Positions 46,091 to 58,543 of a DNA stretch of 64,000 nucleotides are shown in pieces. Source of the DNA: Sipunculus nudus (lineage: Eukaryota > Annelida > Sipuncula > Golfingiida > Sipunculidae); assembly GCA_026874595.1 (NCBI GenBank), contig CM049309.1, forward strand, positions 46,980,079 to 47,044,078, in the 5' to 3' direction. The stretch's first letter is position 1. Each line of letters opens with the position of its first letter. The position numbers and the translations under genes were made by a program. Under the pieces are notes generated by a model that saw only the letters and a list, made by a program, of their open reading frames with translations, was not told where the DNA came from and did no database searches.

Positions 46091-48413
46091 TTAAGTTGCT
46101 TATTCAGGGAGAATTTCCTTTCCTTAATAGCCAATATTTGATGGGCTTGGGACGACAGCTGAATGGTCTGAATGGCTCATCCCTCCTGTTTTTTCAAAGA
46201 TATCTCTCAAAAATCCATGGGGTGCTCTCATTACGGTGGTGGCGCTCATTACGTTGATACAGTATATGCCTTAGTTCTCCATCCTCACATTTACCTATCT
46301 GTGTACTTGCACTTATTTGTCACACTTCCCTGATTCAGCTTACCTGTGCTGTATTACATTGATGGATCTGCCTTGCAGCATTCATCTGTCTGTTCCATGG
46401 GTGTAAGAGCCAGGCAGGTGTTAGGGGGAGGGGGCTAGGGGCTGGAGAGTAGCTGCCTTCCCAAGGTCTGGCAAAATTATCCTCAAAAGAAACAAAACTC
46501 TGACAGAAATGCAAAATGAATAACAAATGCCTATTGATAGCAAATTAAATACCAGCTAATTGTCAGCAAAATACCTTGATAACTAGGTGTGCTGACATTT
46601 CTGTTGGCAGTGTTGGCATAAAGGTAGACCAAATAATTAATATTATAGTTGATGAGATAGGCAGAAAACAAACAATGTTTCTATTTTAAATTGCATGTTG
46701 TGTGATATGTGTTTTGTATCATGGACTGATAATGAGTTTGATTACATTTTTGTGTTTATTGTGGGAGTTATCAGCCCCTTTGCCTCCCTCAAACCAAGAT
46801 TCCTCATACCGCTACATTCAGCACAGGATGTATAATGTCTACATATCCATATAAAAAATGTATAATCAGTTTCTTTCTAATCATTGAATTAAAATCCCTT
46901 TTAACATGGGTCAAGATGCTCAGCAATGTAAGCTATACTGGCCCATCTGACTAACTGCCAAGTGTTCAGAGCCTTTCCTTTTAGATAAAAAATTCATTTT
47001 GACTTCTGCTCTGAACTATTCTGAACGATTTTACATATATGGTATATCTTATTATAATGATATCCAAACTGTTATTGGTACAACACAACTGAAATGGCTG
47101 ATTTCCTTTAATTTATGCATAAAGCTGCACTTGGTGGAAGACTTAAATTATACTAAAGTGATCTGGTGTGACAGTCTGCATAGCAGCTTAATTATCTTAT
47201 TTTATGCATTCTCCTACATTTCACATAAAATAACCTTGTTTGGAGCTCTCAAGGTCAGTACTGGTCCATGTGTCATAGTAACCTAGTTAATTGGTTTGCT
47301 TGTTTGAACAAAAGATGTTTTTTAATGTATTTTTTAATATATATTATAGCTCATTTGTTATGCCAAATCACTTTAATATAGTAATGTTCCATCTGCACAC
47401 AAGTACTGAATTACTCTAAAAAACTGACAATTTACCTGTGAGTATGAGTTTTGACTACAGGGGATAGCTATTTATATGTCTTGATTCAAACTGTGTTTAA
47501 AAATATAAAACATATATTCCCATACATTATTAAATATACAGTTGTATAAACATTGGGTTCTACATTGTTTGCTTAAATTTGTTTCTAAGCCAGAAGTATT
47601 GAATCAGCTGTGTATTTATGGCTGCACATAGATTACAACACTGTCTAGTATAAATCAGGTAGACCATTTGGTGATAGTTATAGCCATAGCCTTGACCTCT
47701 CTCATATAAGATACAGTAGTGTGTCATCATGGTACCTTCAAGCATGTAGTTTTTAACTTGATGGAGTTAGTAAACCCATGTTTCATCTACTTCATGCCCC
47801 TGTGCAGGTCATTTTATTGCTAACATGTGTGCCTTTATGAATATGTTATTGAAATTAGGAAATATTGTACCAATGGCTGGCATTCCTTAGTACCATCTGT
47901 TCTGTTAGGATTATCTTTTTTCAACAGGCAAAGCTGATTTTTCCCACCCAGTGATCTATATATAATGCTATATCACCCAGTGATCTATATATAATGTTAT
48001 ATATAATATATGATGTCATATGTTAAACATGCAGTTCATTTGTTTGTAGAATACAAATTGTAGGATACAAAGTAATGAAAATGTTCAATTTGGCAATATA
48101 TAACAATCTCACCATATGTACTGAGTCAGGCTGTGCAGGTGAGACAGTCTAGTGTGATTAACCTCAAAGGTATGATATTCCACAAAAAAAATACCTTTGG
48201 ATATTCAGGTGTTCATATCTTGAGTTTCTGTTTTTAAATAGGTTTGTTTTTTAGCCTGATATTGCTAAGGATGTGTATTGTCAATCTCATCGGACTTTAC
48301 CCCTTTTCAGCCTGGTGTTTTGGGCTTGCTCTGTCATGTAGCTTTTCTCAGCTATCTGGGTAGCATTCACTCAGGCCCTACCCATATTAGGTATAGGTGC
48401 TAAAAAGTTATTA
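46091..48413 (+). other. Intronic gene-free stretch
   Basis: No supported gene. A frame at 46999-47286 has no family resemblance. A short direct repeat (CACCCAGTGATCTATATATAATG) occurs twice near 47947 and 47976. Confidence 0.5.
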
Positions 48414-49115
48414 TGTCTCCCCTCCCATGGGGAGACAAGTAGTGTTTGGTCTGTCATTGTCATCAATTGTTGTGAACTTGATAATTCGAACCACTCAATA
48501 TTTTTTCATGAAATTTTAAATTTGAAATGTTTTCACAAATATCTCAAAAGAGTTTGAAAAACAGTGACCTTGACCTTCAAGGTCAAACAAGCTGAAATTA
48601 AATCTTTTGAATTATCACATATTTTTTCCTCAAACTTGATACTCAAATTGTTTCAAGCAAGTTCTTGGAAGAGTTAAAACTGGTGACCTTGACCTGGATC
48701 TTCAAGATCAAATCAGAGTCCTGAATTATTGCTCATTGTTACAACAATATCTTGTGAATGTGGTAACTCTTAAAGCACTGCATATTCTTTCCTCAAATTT
48801 GATACACTGGTTGTTTCAGCCAAGTCTCAAATAGGATGGAAAACTGGTGACCTTTACCTTCATCTTCAAGGTCAAATCAGCCAAAATAGAAATATTTTGT
48901 GAACACTGTTACTTAAATTTGAACCACTCAATATATTTTCATGAAATTTGATACATGAAATGTTTCTACCAAAACCTTGGATGTGTTCAGAAACCTCAGT
49001 GATCTTGACCTTCATCATCAAGGTCAAACTTCAGAAATCTGGAAATCAAACTTATGAAGTAGTCCATATTTTCCCCTGAAATTTGGGGATGGGAGGCCCA
49101 TAAGGAGGGGAGACA
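48414..49115. mobile_element. Tandem-repeat element with GTCTCCCCTCC ends
   Basis: Ends are TGTCTCCCCTCC (48414) and GGAGGGGAGACA (49115), exact inverted repeats of 12 bp. The 5' end also folds on itself (GTCTCCCC...GGGGAGAC). The body has four diverged units centred on TGACCTTGACCTTCAAGGTCAAA (about 48571, 48686, 48848, 49007), each followed by a CATATTTTTTCCTCAAACTTGATAC-like segment. Non-coding. No target duplication is certain. Confidence 0.75.
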
Positions 49116-51290
49116 AATATATGCTTTTGCATCACAAAATACAAACTCATTCTAGTTCATTCTTCTTTTTGCCTGCCACCCATAACCAGCACCTGTTGAG
49201 TCATGGGTGAAGGGGGCATACCTGTGTGGTTAAGACCTAAGCCAGATGTCTTAGCATTGAGAATGGTCAGAACAGAATGTGAACCCACAGATTTAGCATT
49301 TTGCCATTACACTCCATATGGTGTATTTAACATCATTTGAGATTTTTAAATCTGCAAGATCTCTTACGTTCATCAGAAATGTCTGCAGTGATTGGCTTGG
49401 GAGCTTATAACCAGAGAGTAGTTTGTTTATCGAGTTTGGGAGGAAGACTTTTTCATTCTCAGTGGATGAGTTTAACTGCAGAGTTGATGACATACGGTAA
49501 TGGAGCACTAATGGATCCTCCATTGCCATGGAAACCTTTTGAAATTCATGAGTAGAATATCAAATTGAGGTGAAATAAGTGGATGTTCCCTGGTTCCCCA
49601 CATAAACCTGCCAGGGGAAATTGATGTCTCTGATATTTTTTTCTATACAAATAAACTTTGTCTTTTGACCTTTTTTCAGTAATTATCTATTTAGTTGTAA
49701 TTACCAAACTGTAAAAACATTAAAGTTATAAAACTCTGAAAACACTATCTGTGAAGTTTTTGTTCTGTACTTCCAATTGTATATAGAGATGGCTTCCTAT
49801 ATCCACCTACACATAAGATAATGTCAATTCAGATGTTGATTTGTATGACCTTTGACCTTTCCAGCAGTCATGAAACCTCAGTAGACCTATAGGCAGGCGG
49901 TAATTGGCTATACACCCAGAGGATATAGTGTTTGTTATTGAACATCCCACATGTGAGACTTCCTGCGTGGCTCATGGAAAGCTGGCACAGGGCTGGGGGT
50001 GTGCTATTTTCAGGGCTCACCTGCTTCAGGTAAATGCTGCAGTCTACAGCAGCATCCAGAAGACGAGCGGACTGCTACGGTCTGGAGAAGACAGTCTCCT
50101 CACTGCTAGCGCAAATGGCAGACACCTCCATCTGACCCCAACCAGCTGCGGGATGAAATCGCAAAATGGATGACTGCTGATCAATATGTTCACTATATGT
50201 ACTAGAATTTCAGAGAAATCAGTGTTAAAATGGGATTAAACGTGACTGATGGGATCACGTAACTAAAAGGTCAAAGGTCAATTTTTCAGCAAAATAATAT
50301 ACTGATGAATAATTACAGTATAGACTGGAATGAGAGCTAATATCTCAGACTTTCTGTGGTTTGGCTGTAATTTCTGAGGACTTTGGTGATACCAGCTCAC
50401 ATTTTCATACAAAGACACCCCCCATCAAATTTATTTATTGTGGCTGAGAGTTTTGTGAGGGATACACTATTTATGTGTATTGTTTGTACACCTATAACCA
50501 GCCTATGGTGTTTGATGGGGAATGGAAAGCAACAGGTCTGTGGATAGCGTTGATTACCCATCATACAAGTGAGCCATCACCACTGAATGTATTCTCATAG
50601 GACTTTTGGCTGCCAGGCATATTAACTATGGACAACAAGCTTTGATATATACCCACCATACAAAGGCCAAACTGGGTGGATTTGTGTCCCGGTGTGATGT
50701 TTATAACCCAAACTCAGTTGTGTGGTTTTTCACAGTGGGCCATTAGAAATAAATATGTCTGGTTTTCTCAAAACTATTGGATGAGAGCAGCGGCAAGTCT
50801 TTCACAAACAAGATTGGTTTGTATAAACGGCTGACTCCAGTAGTTGAGTCTGGAAATTTCATTTGGTAACATGAACTCTTCCCAGTGGGAGAAACCACAG
50901 GGACGGCAGATTGGTCAATACCAGTAAGAAACAGATCTCTGGCAGAAAAGACAAGCAGAGATGCGAAGAGCTGATCACAAGTGTTTTACTGGATTATCTT
51001 CTATCAGGATAATCTGTATTTGTTAGGATTTTCAGGGATACTTACGTTCATTGTGATTTCATTAGGAGTACCACTGAATTTACCAGAGGAGTTTAAATTT
51101 TAACATAGAAAGCATCTGTATGTTGAATAAGATAACCAGACAGTCTTGTTTGGTGAGATAACATTGTTTTCTTCAATGATAAACTCAGTGGTACTGAGAT
51201 AACCAGTCTAGTCTTGGATTACTCTGAAGTTTTTCAAGATATTTTACGAAAATATTTATTAAGAAGGACACTGTTTTTGTTCTTGTCCAG
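49116..51290 (+). other. Intronic stretch before exon 2
   Basis: Somewhat less AT-rich around 49900-50180, where an 80-plus-codon frame begins near 49904. An AG/GT-bounded piece (49920-50029) inside it enters in phase 1 but leaves in phase 0, so it would break the frame to the next exon. Not called. Confidence 0.45.
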
Positions 51291-51395
51291 ACATCAGCAA
51301 CAACATGTATCTCTTGAACGATTCTCTGGAGGATTCTCTGGAGAGGTCATGTGACATGTCATGTGACTCCAATGATTTGATCTGGCTCCACACAG
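51291..51395 (+). CDS. Candidate exon 2 of the unrecognised plus-strand gene
   Basis: Pyrimidine-rich acceptor (TTTTTGTTCTTGTCCAG) and good donor (CACAG then GTAAGA). The 105 bp are open only in phase 1; both other frames have stops. The translation is acidic and serine-rich, with NDSLEDSLERSCDMSCDSND followed by LIWLHT. A near-duplicate GATTCTCTGGAG encodes the DSLEDSLE stretch. The phase matches exon 1 upstream and exon 3 downstream. No family recognised. Other exons could lie in the 29-kb intron. Confidence 0.6.
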
Positions 51396-54300
51396 GTAAG
51401 AAATAATTCTTTCTCAGAAAGAATAATGGCTAAAGGTTCCTGCCGTCCCATTTAGTAATGCTAAAGGAAACCATATGGCAATAACTAATATGATATCGTG
51501 AAGGAATCTGGCATTCAGGAATTCTTCACTAGAGGCTTAGAATAATCCACAAGTCACCAGTTGTTTAGACATAAGAAAAAGTTTCTTTACCAGGTTAAAA
51601 ATCCTTTTTAATATTAGGCTCAGGGGTTGTGGAAAATTGGCAGGAGTTATAGTATTACCAGTAGTGATGCCCAAGAAAAATCACTAGTCCTCTCAGGAAA
51701 ACCAGTAGTCCTAAAATTTTGCTTTGGTATTTATATAAAAAGTTAAGGCACAATGAATTCATTATTTTATCGCCTCTGTTAAATCATGTGACGTTGATAA
51801 ATCATTTGAAATTATGATAATTTTTATTCCTGTGATTATTTAGAATATTTATGAAATTTCAGATTTAAGATTGGTTGAATTCATGAATCCTCAGTAAATA
51901 TGCAAAGTATGCAGAAATTAAATAAAGAAAATCCTTATTTTTTAGGTCTTAATATAAACATTTTTTTAGGGAAAAATACGCTATTAAAGTTCTTTAAATA
52001 CCAGTAATGCAAATGTGAAAACTGGGTTGTATTGTATACTGGCATGTTCTGATACATGCGCCTTCTCACCCACAGACATTATAATGAACCTCTTCTTATT
52101 TGTCTGAGGACCTGCCACTGCAGAAAATTGATTTGGATCTGTAATTTATTATTTCCTTTGACACAGTATCATGCTTCTCTAATCAGTAATGTAGAGAGAG
52201 TATTAATCCACCAAACTGTTTTGTATGTATAGGTCTTTGGATGGCACATTGTACCTTCAGTAAAGTAAATATCCTCTTTGTATTTGAAGGTTTAGACAAG
52301 AATAGAATTTGTCAGGTTTGTCCTCTGTTTTCTGTCTTGTCAGCTCACTTACAGTCTAGTTGAGCCATAATTCTCAGTAGCTGAATAATTCATTGTTAAA
52401 ACAGATAAACACAAAAATGAATACTTGGGAAATTTAAGTAATGTCACTTTGATCATTATCTTATGATGCAGGATACAAGCTGAACAGATGATCATCACCA
52501 TAGAAAATAAAAAACTAAACAGCAGAAAATACTTGTGACTTGCAAATTAGTTTCTTTATTAAAGTGTTGTTCAAATATCTCATTTCAGCGTTTAATCTAA
52601 ATTACACAAGATTTAATTACATCCAAAATGGCAAATGGAGCCCATTACTTATTCACCAGAAATTTCCTTTAATTCAGCTTTTCATAAATACTGAAATGTA
52701 TTTAATTTTGTAATCATGAACACAGACATCTATTTTAGGATTTGTACATTTTATATCAAACCTTTAATAACTTGAAATAGGCCAGATAGTGCTGGGGTAT
52801 GTCTGTATTGGGGTAATTAGCCTTTAGAACTTACAGGTTACACAAAATTCTATGGTTACAAGCATCATGATAGATTTTAAAGTTGTATTGTAAAAAGCTT
52901 AGGTTGGTGTCTCATATGTCTTTTTGGGAGTATTGAGGTTAGTAGGATACTGTGTCCCAGTTCACAAAAGGGATGATAGGAGATATATGAATCTAAGATC
53001 AAGATATTTTTCAACCACTGCCAACTATTTCCTTCACCAAATAGACTTTAACCTTCAGTTTGATCAATATGTTTGCTTAAAATTAAGTCATGTTTTGACA
53101 TTCATTAAAGTTAATAATCATGATTTCTTTTGATAAAAACCTCAGCATATTATTTCATTTAAAAAATTTATGTAGTCTTCTCAATGTTAATCTCAGTCAT
53201 ATAATGACTTGCTTTTTAAAAACTGCTACATCTTTACAATTGTTGCCTCTCTTGATTTACCTTTCACCAGGCTTTAAATACAGCTTAACCATAGCTGAAT
53301 ACTGCCATGAAAATGCTTAATTCCTGAATGTTTAAAAAAATAATTCCAGATATTAAGTAGATGTTGAATAGTCATTTGTTGAATGCACTGATGTTGTTAT
53401 TGAATTGTGAATTTGAACAAAGATACCTCTAGCTAATGCTGTTATAATGCAGCTGATTACTGTGGCTGCCTTTTTATATATGCAATATTCAGATTTGCAA
53501 TATTTTTTAAGAAAAAGAGATGACAGCGAAAATAAAATAAAACTGTCATGAATAAGAGGTCCCATTGTCAAGGGCAGGTCAAAAGGTCAAAAACTAATAT
53601 AATAAATACTAATATAGGCCTATCTTGAATATTACTAGTAGATCAAATATTGCTATTGTATTTTATATCAGATTATTTCCAATTACCTGCCAGTGATGGA
53701 AAATAATTTGCTCTCACTTGATGTCTTCTAGTTGTTAAGAGTTTGCACAATTTAACATTATTTAATTAACTCCTATAATAATGGATACACAATGGTTATT
53801 ATTTTGTGGTGATATCATGAAATGTAACCCTATGAAACACTGAAAAAGTGAAAACTGTGAAATTGTAACCCCACAAACATGAAGACAACCAGTATCATGA
53901 CTCATATGTCACTTTACTTGAGATTATAAATTGAATACGAAGTCATGGAGGAGCGATGTTTTTAACTTTTGGCTTGCTTATATTGGTCTGTTTACTTTTA
54001 TTTGTTATGCAAAAATGTCATGTTAATTAATGAAATATCTTGTCAGTGACCTTTTCCATTGAGTCACAGGCATGTCATGTTAAAGGGATACTGAACAAAA
54101 AGAAGAAGAATTCCATCTGTGTAGACTTATGGCTGTTTCTGGTAAATTTATGTGCAAGTATAATAAAAGATAATGGGTAATAACAGTTTCAGTGTAATTA
54201 TATAAGATTAATGGTATTGCTCACATTTTCCAATTACAGTCAATGAATGAATGAACAAAAATAAAACTTATTTTTAAGATTTGTTTTTATTGAAAAATAT

Positions 54301-55648
54301 AAACAGGTATTTATTTCTACTAATAAGTTATTCAAAATATATAAACCAAGACCTAAATTTATAATTATTTCATTGATATCAATACAGAATGTTTCTTTTA
54401 CATCCATTCAGATTCAAAGGAAAGTGTGAAATTTGAATTCTATGCTTCAAATAATACAGACTCCAGGATTTAAAAAATACAGCCAGTGTGATAAGAAAAA
54501 AATACACTTAACTGTTGTTGAGATTATGCTGCCCTGACTGTAGCTCCCATGCCTGTTGCTGTGACTTGATGGATGGTGTGCAGTCAGTTTTTATCAACAG
54601 GTTTTAAGGTTCTAGCTAGGTTAGGACGTGTTCCAAGTGGTTTTGAATTATTTTTTTTGCAAATCCACCTATTCTGCCAAGTGTCCTTGACATTGATACA
54701 TCAGTGTATACATGTAACACTAGACTGGCAACGTTTGGTTCTACTTTTTTTTTCACAGTGACATTTACATTGCTGCAGGCTGTTATACTCACATTGTCTT
54801 TGACATGCTAACCCTTTGTTCAAAGTGTACATGTCCTGTTTTTCGAGATTATGCAGGTTCAGGTTACTGTTTTGGTAATATATTAAAGTGTTAAATTGGG
54901 GATGAGTTCAGGAATACTTAATACATGGAGCAGGTGGGAGTGCTGTTGGGACTATTCTTCCATGCTGAGACACCTGGCCAAGGTTGTAATCACAAGGTCA
55001 AGCCCTCTTCACCCATGCCTGAATGGACATTGGACCTGGATAATGGATATTGATGGCAGGCACATGTAGGACAAATACTGTTTTAGCTCCTGCATTAGGT
55101 TTTTAGATTATATTTACCAGAGGGAGCTGAAAAAGGTACAGGAATGAACAAATGCAAAACTCCAGGACAGAATGTTTAAATTCAGATTAGACCAACAATT
55201 TTGGTGAAAGCAAACTAAATAAACATGGAATTTTACCATACCTCCACACATAAGGTTGTGATTTACTAAAAAAAACAACTTTTTTATATGTGTTGTATAT
55301 AAATGAAACCTGAGTAAATATATCCAAGTCCCATTTCATGTGGCATTAATGGGCATCAAATGTCCTATAGAAATAATTTAGCTGTAATTCTATGCATACA
55401 TGCCTGTCATTCCTAATGTAAAAATCCAGATATCTCATATGTTACTGAATATCTTGCAATAATGGTATAAGTATATTTTTTAAATACATTAAATTCTCTG
55501 CATTATTCTTAATTGATTTATTGTAAATAACATAAATATCACATCATAGTTAGCCAGAAATGTTCTTGCTTATATATATCATACAAGGTGCAATGTTTTT
55601 AAAGCAGTTCATAAATCATACCAAAGGCAGTAATTTCTGCTATTTTTT
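51396..55648 (+). other. Intronic gene-free stretch
   Basis: AT-rich sequence; short chance frames only. No array or element with definable ends seen. Confidence 0.5.
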
Positions 55649-57522
55649 AGCTCAGCTGACTTTCAGTCATGCTGAGCTATAGCGATCACTCTTTGTCCGT
55701 CTTCTGTCTGTCCGTTAACCTGGCACAAATCGTAACCGCTGGATTTACAATCTTGTAACTTGACATTCTGAGAGGTCGATGAAAAATCTCCTTGGAAACC
55801 AGAAATTAGTTCTCTGTTACGCATATCCTTTGAGCTATTGGGCCCCAAAGTACCCCCCAGAATAGTCAAAAATTTCATACAAAAACTTCAATATCTCATT
55901 AACTACATCACTGATGGTCATGATTTTTGGCATACATATTGATCATGAAATGTTCCATCAGTTCCTGCAGACTGGTGGCGCCACCTCTATTTTTTTATTT
56001 TTTACGAATTTTTCTCTCTATTTTTGAGACCTTAAAAAATGGGAATATCTGTTAACAGGGCACAAATCGTAAAGACTGGATCTAGAATCTTCATTCTTGA
56101 CACAGTGAGAGACCTATGAAAAGTCTCCATGAAAACCAGAAATTAGGTCTCCGTTACCGAAATCCTTCAAGCTATGGGGCCTCAAAGTACCCCCCCAGAA
56201 TTGTCAAAAATTTCATAAAACAACTTCAAAATCTTATTAACTACATCACTGATGGTCATGATTTTTGGCATACATATTGATCATGAGATGTTTCATCAGT
56301 TTCTGCAGACTGGTGGCGCCACCTGTATTTTTCGTTATTTTACGAATTGTTTTCTCTATTTTTAGACCTTTAAAAATGTGAACATCTGTTAACAGGGCAC
56401 AAATCGTAAAGACTGGACCAAGTATCTTCATTCTTGACACACAGGGAGACCTATGAAAAGTCTCCATGGAAAACTGAAATTAGGTCTCTGTTACCCATAT
56501 CCTTTAAGCTGTATGGCTCCAAAATACCCCTAAGAATAATGAAAAATTTGATACAAAAACTGCAGTTTCTCAATAACTACAACACTGATGGTCATGATTT
56601 TTGGCATACATATTGATCATGAGGTGTTCCATCAGTTTTCTGCAGACTGGGTGCGCCACCTCTATTTTTTCAAATTTTTATGAATTTTTTCCTCAATTTT
56701 TGAGACCTTTAAAGATGTGGTTATCTGTCAACAGGGTACAAATCATAACAACTGGACCTAGAATCTTCAAGTCATTCCTGTCATGCAAGGAGGCGCATGA
56801 AAAGTGTCTGTGGAAACCTGAAATTAGGTCTCTGTTTCATATATCCTTCAAGCTATAGGACTCCGAAGTATCCCTCAGAATAATGAACAATTTGATACAA
56901 AAGCTGAAGTATCTGAACAACTAATGCAGAGATCACCATGATTCTTTGGATAGATATTTTTTATGGAGTGTTTCATCAGTTTCTGCAGACTGGTGGTGCC
57001 ACCTATATTTTATTCAATTTTACAATTTTTTTTCTCTATTTTTGAGACCTTTAAGGATGCTGTCATCTGTTTACATGGCACAAATTTTAACAACTGGACC
57101 TAGAATATTCATTCTTGTCATGCAAGGAGGCCCATGAAAAGTGTCTGTGGAAACCTGAAATTAGGTCTCTGTTACCCATATCCTTCAAGCTAAAGGACTC
57201 TGAAGTATCCCTCAGAATAATGGAAAATTTGATACAAAAGCTGAAGTATCTGAACAACTAATGCAGAGACCACCATGATTCTTTGCATGCATATTGACCA
57301 TTAAGTCTTTTTATTAGTTTCTGCAGACTGGTGGAGCCACTTGTATTTTTTACGCATTTTTTCTCTATTTTTGAGATATATAAATACAGACACAATCTTG
57401 GCCTGTTGGTTAATCTGTTTGATGCTTCAGTTGAATGGGTATATACTACCATTCAGATGATAAAAGTTACTTTTGCGAATCTCTTCCCAGTCAGCTGAGC
57501 GTCATGACCCAAGGGTCACTTG
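55649..57522 (+). mobile_element. Helentron-like element with ~340-bp central array
   Basis: Subterminal inverted repeats AGCTCAGCTGACT (55649-55661) and AGTCAGCTGAGC (57489-57500). The 3' hairpin TGACCC-AA-GGGTCA (57505-57518) is followed by CTTGT. Five central units are marked by CTGCAGACTGGTGGCGCCACC at about 55972, 56311, 56648, 56990 and 57331, spaced about 340 bp, with palindromes eroding toward the 3' end. The repeated text includes CACAAATCGTAA-GACTGGA, AGAAATTAGGTCTC-GTTACC and GATGGTCATGATTTTTGGCAT. Subterminal inverted repeats plus a 3' hairpin and tandem core match the Helentron-associated layout. Non-coding. Confidence 0.7.
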
Positions 57523-58435
57523 TCTGTTATATTTCTTGTATAATTATTCATGTATAATTATGCAAGAATTTTAAAAGCATTATATGTGAGTATGTATACT
57601 TGATATCATCACTGTGGAGGATTAATTGAGAAAATTCCAATGTAAAGGTTTCTCTTAGAGAATCACACAAATTTAATTATACAGGCAAATGACTGAAAGA
57701 AGCAATTATCTAAAATAGCATTTCAGGAGGATCTAGTAAACATGATCATCAAATATTCAAGGAACACCTGTGCTTAAGCGAAGTGATACAGGGAAATGAT
57801 GTTTGATAAAAGATGCAATACCATTCAACAGGAAGGACAGAATCTCCAGCCTGCTAGCATTCTGGAGATAAAACTGTCCATCCCTGTTAATTTGCTGAAA
57901 AAGAACAATTAATGTTGCATAGTTCATAAAAGGCTGGTTGCTGTGCTCTCAAACTGTGTGTTATATTAGTTCTAACTTCTATATTAAGCCGCCTCATGAT
58001 GGCCTACCATTCATGTAACTAGGTTGCTGGGAATAATTGCTTTGGAAATTATATCTATATGATGTGGTTACAGCCAGGAAGATTACCCCAATGCAATACA
58101 AATGTGTCTCCAGGGTTTCTTGCCTGAAAATTGCAAAACATATTTAAATAATAAATTCTAAGTCATATAGTCTTCAATATCATATATGAATCACTTATAT
58201 TTGCAATGGTGAAGATTTATTCCATATTAGCAAACCCTACGTTCTCATTATTCCATGAAATCTGAGTCATCCCTGCTGAGGTGGAGGCTGTTTAAGGAAG
58301 GGTCATGAATATTCATTGGAAGATTGTGAATATTCATTAGAAACCTTGTTCATTAACAGTGCATAAAGGCCACCTGGTTTGACATCCAGCCCTTGGTCAT
58401 CATTATTAGAAGTGTGACTTGTCTGTGTGACTGAG
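57523..58435 (+). other. Intronic gene-free stretch
   Basis: AT-rich, nothing supported. A short pair of GAATATTCATT repeats lies near 58306 and 58328. Confidence 0.5.
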
Positions 58436-58543
58436 GCACGGGCCAGGGCTGGCTGGCTCAACCAGCGCTGCAACAGTCACTGTTACAGCCAGCTGATGAT
58501 GCTGTGCTTCAGCAGCAGAACCAACATCCAACATGGGATGCAG
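58436..58543 (+). CDS. Candidate exon 3 of the unrecognised plus-strand gene
   Basis: Acceptor CTTGTCTGTGTGACTGAG and donor GCAG then GTATTG bound 108 bp that are open in phase 1 (a stop lies just upstream in that frame, and the phase-2 frame is closed). The translation is glutamine-rich, with GQGWLAQPALQQSLLQP, then VLQQQNQHPTW. Glutamine-rich, low-complexity sequence is usual in disordered regions of transcriptional regulators, but that is weak evidence. Joined to exon 2 without a frameshift. The local GC content is higher than in the flanks. An alternative acceptor at GGGCCAG would change the phase. Confidence 0.5.

Noticed and set aside
49920-50029. Exon of the plus-strand gene (AG/GT bounded, open, about 36 codons)
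   Set aside because: Enters in phase 1 but leaves in phase 0, so it cannot precede the phase-1 exon at 51291 without another unseen exon; no family resemblance.
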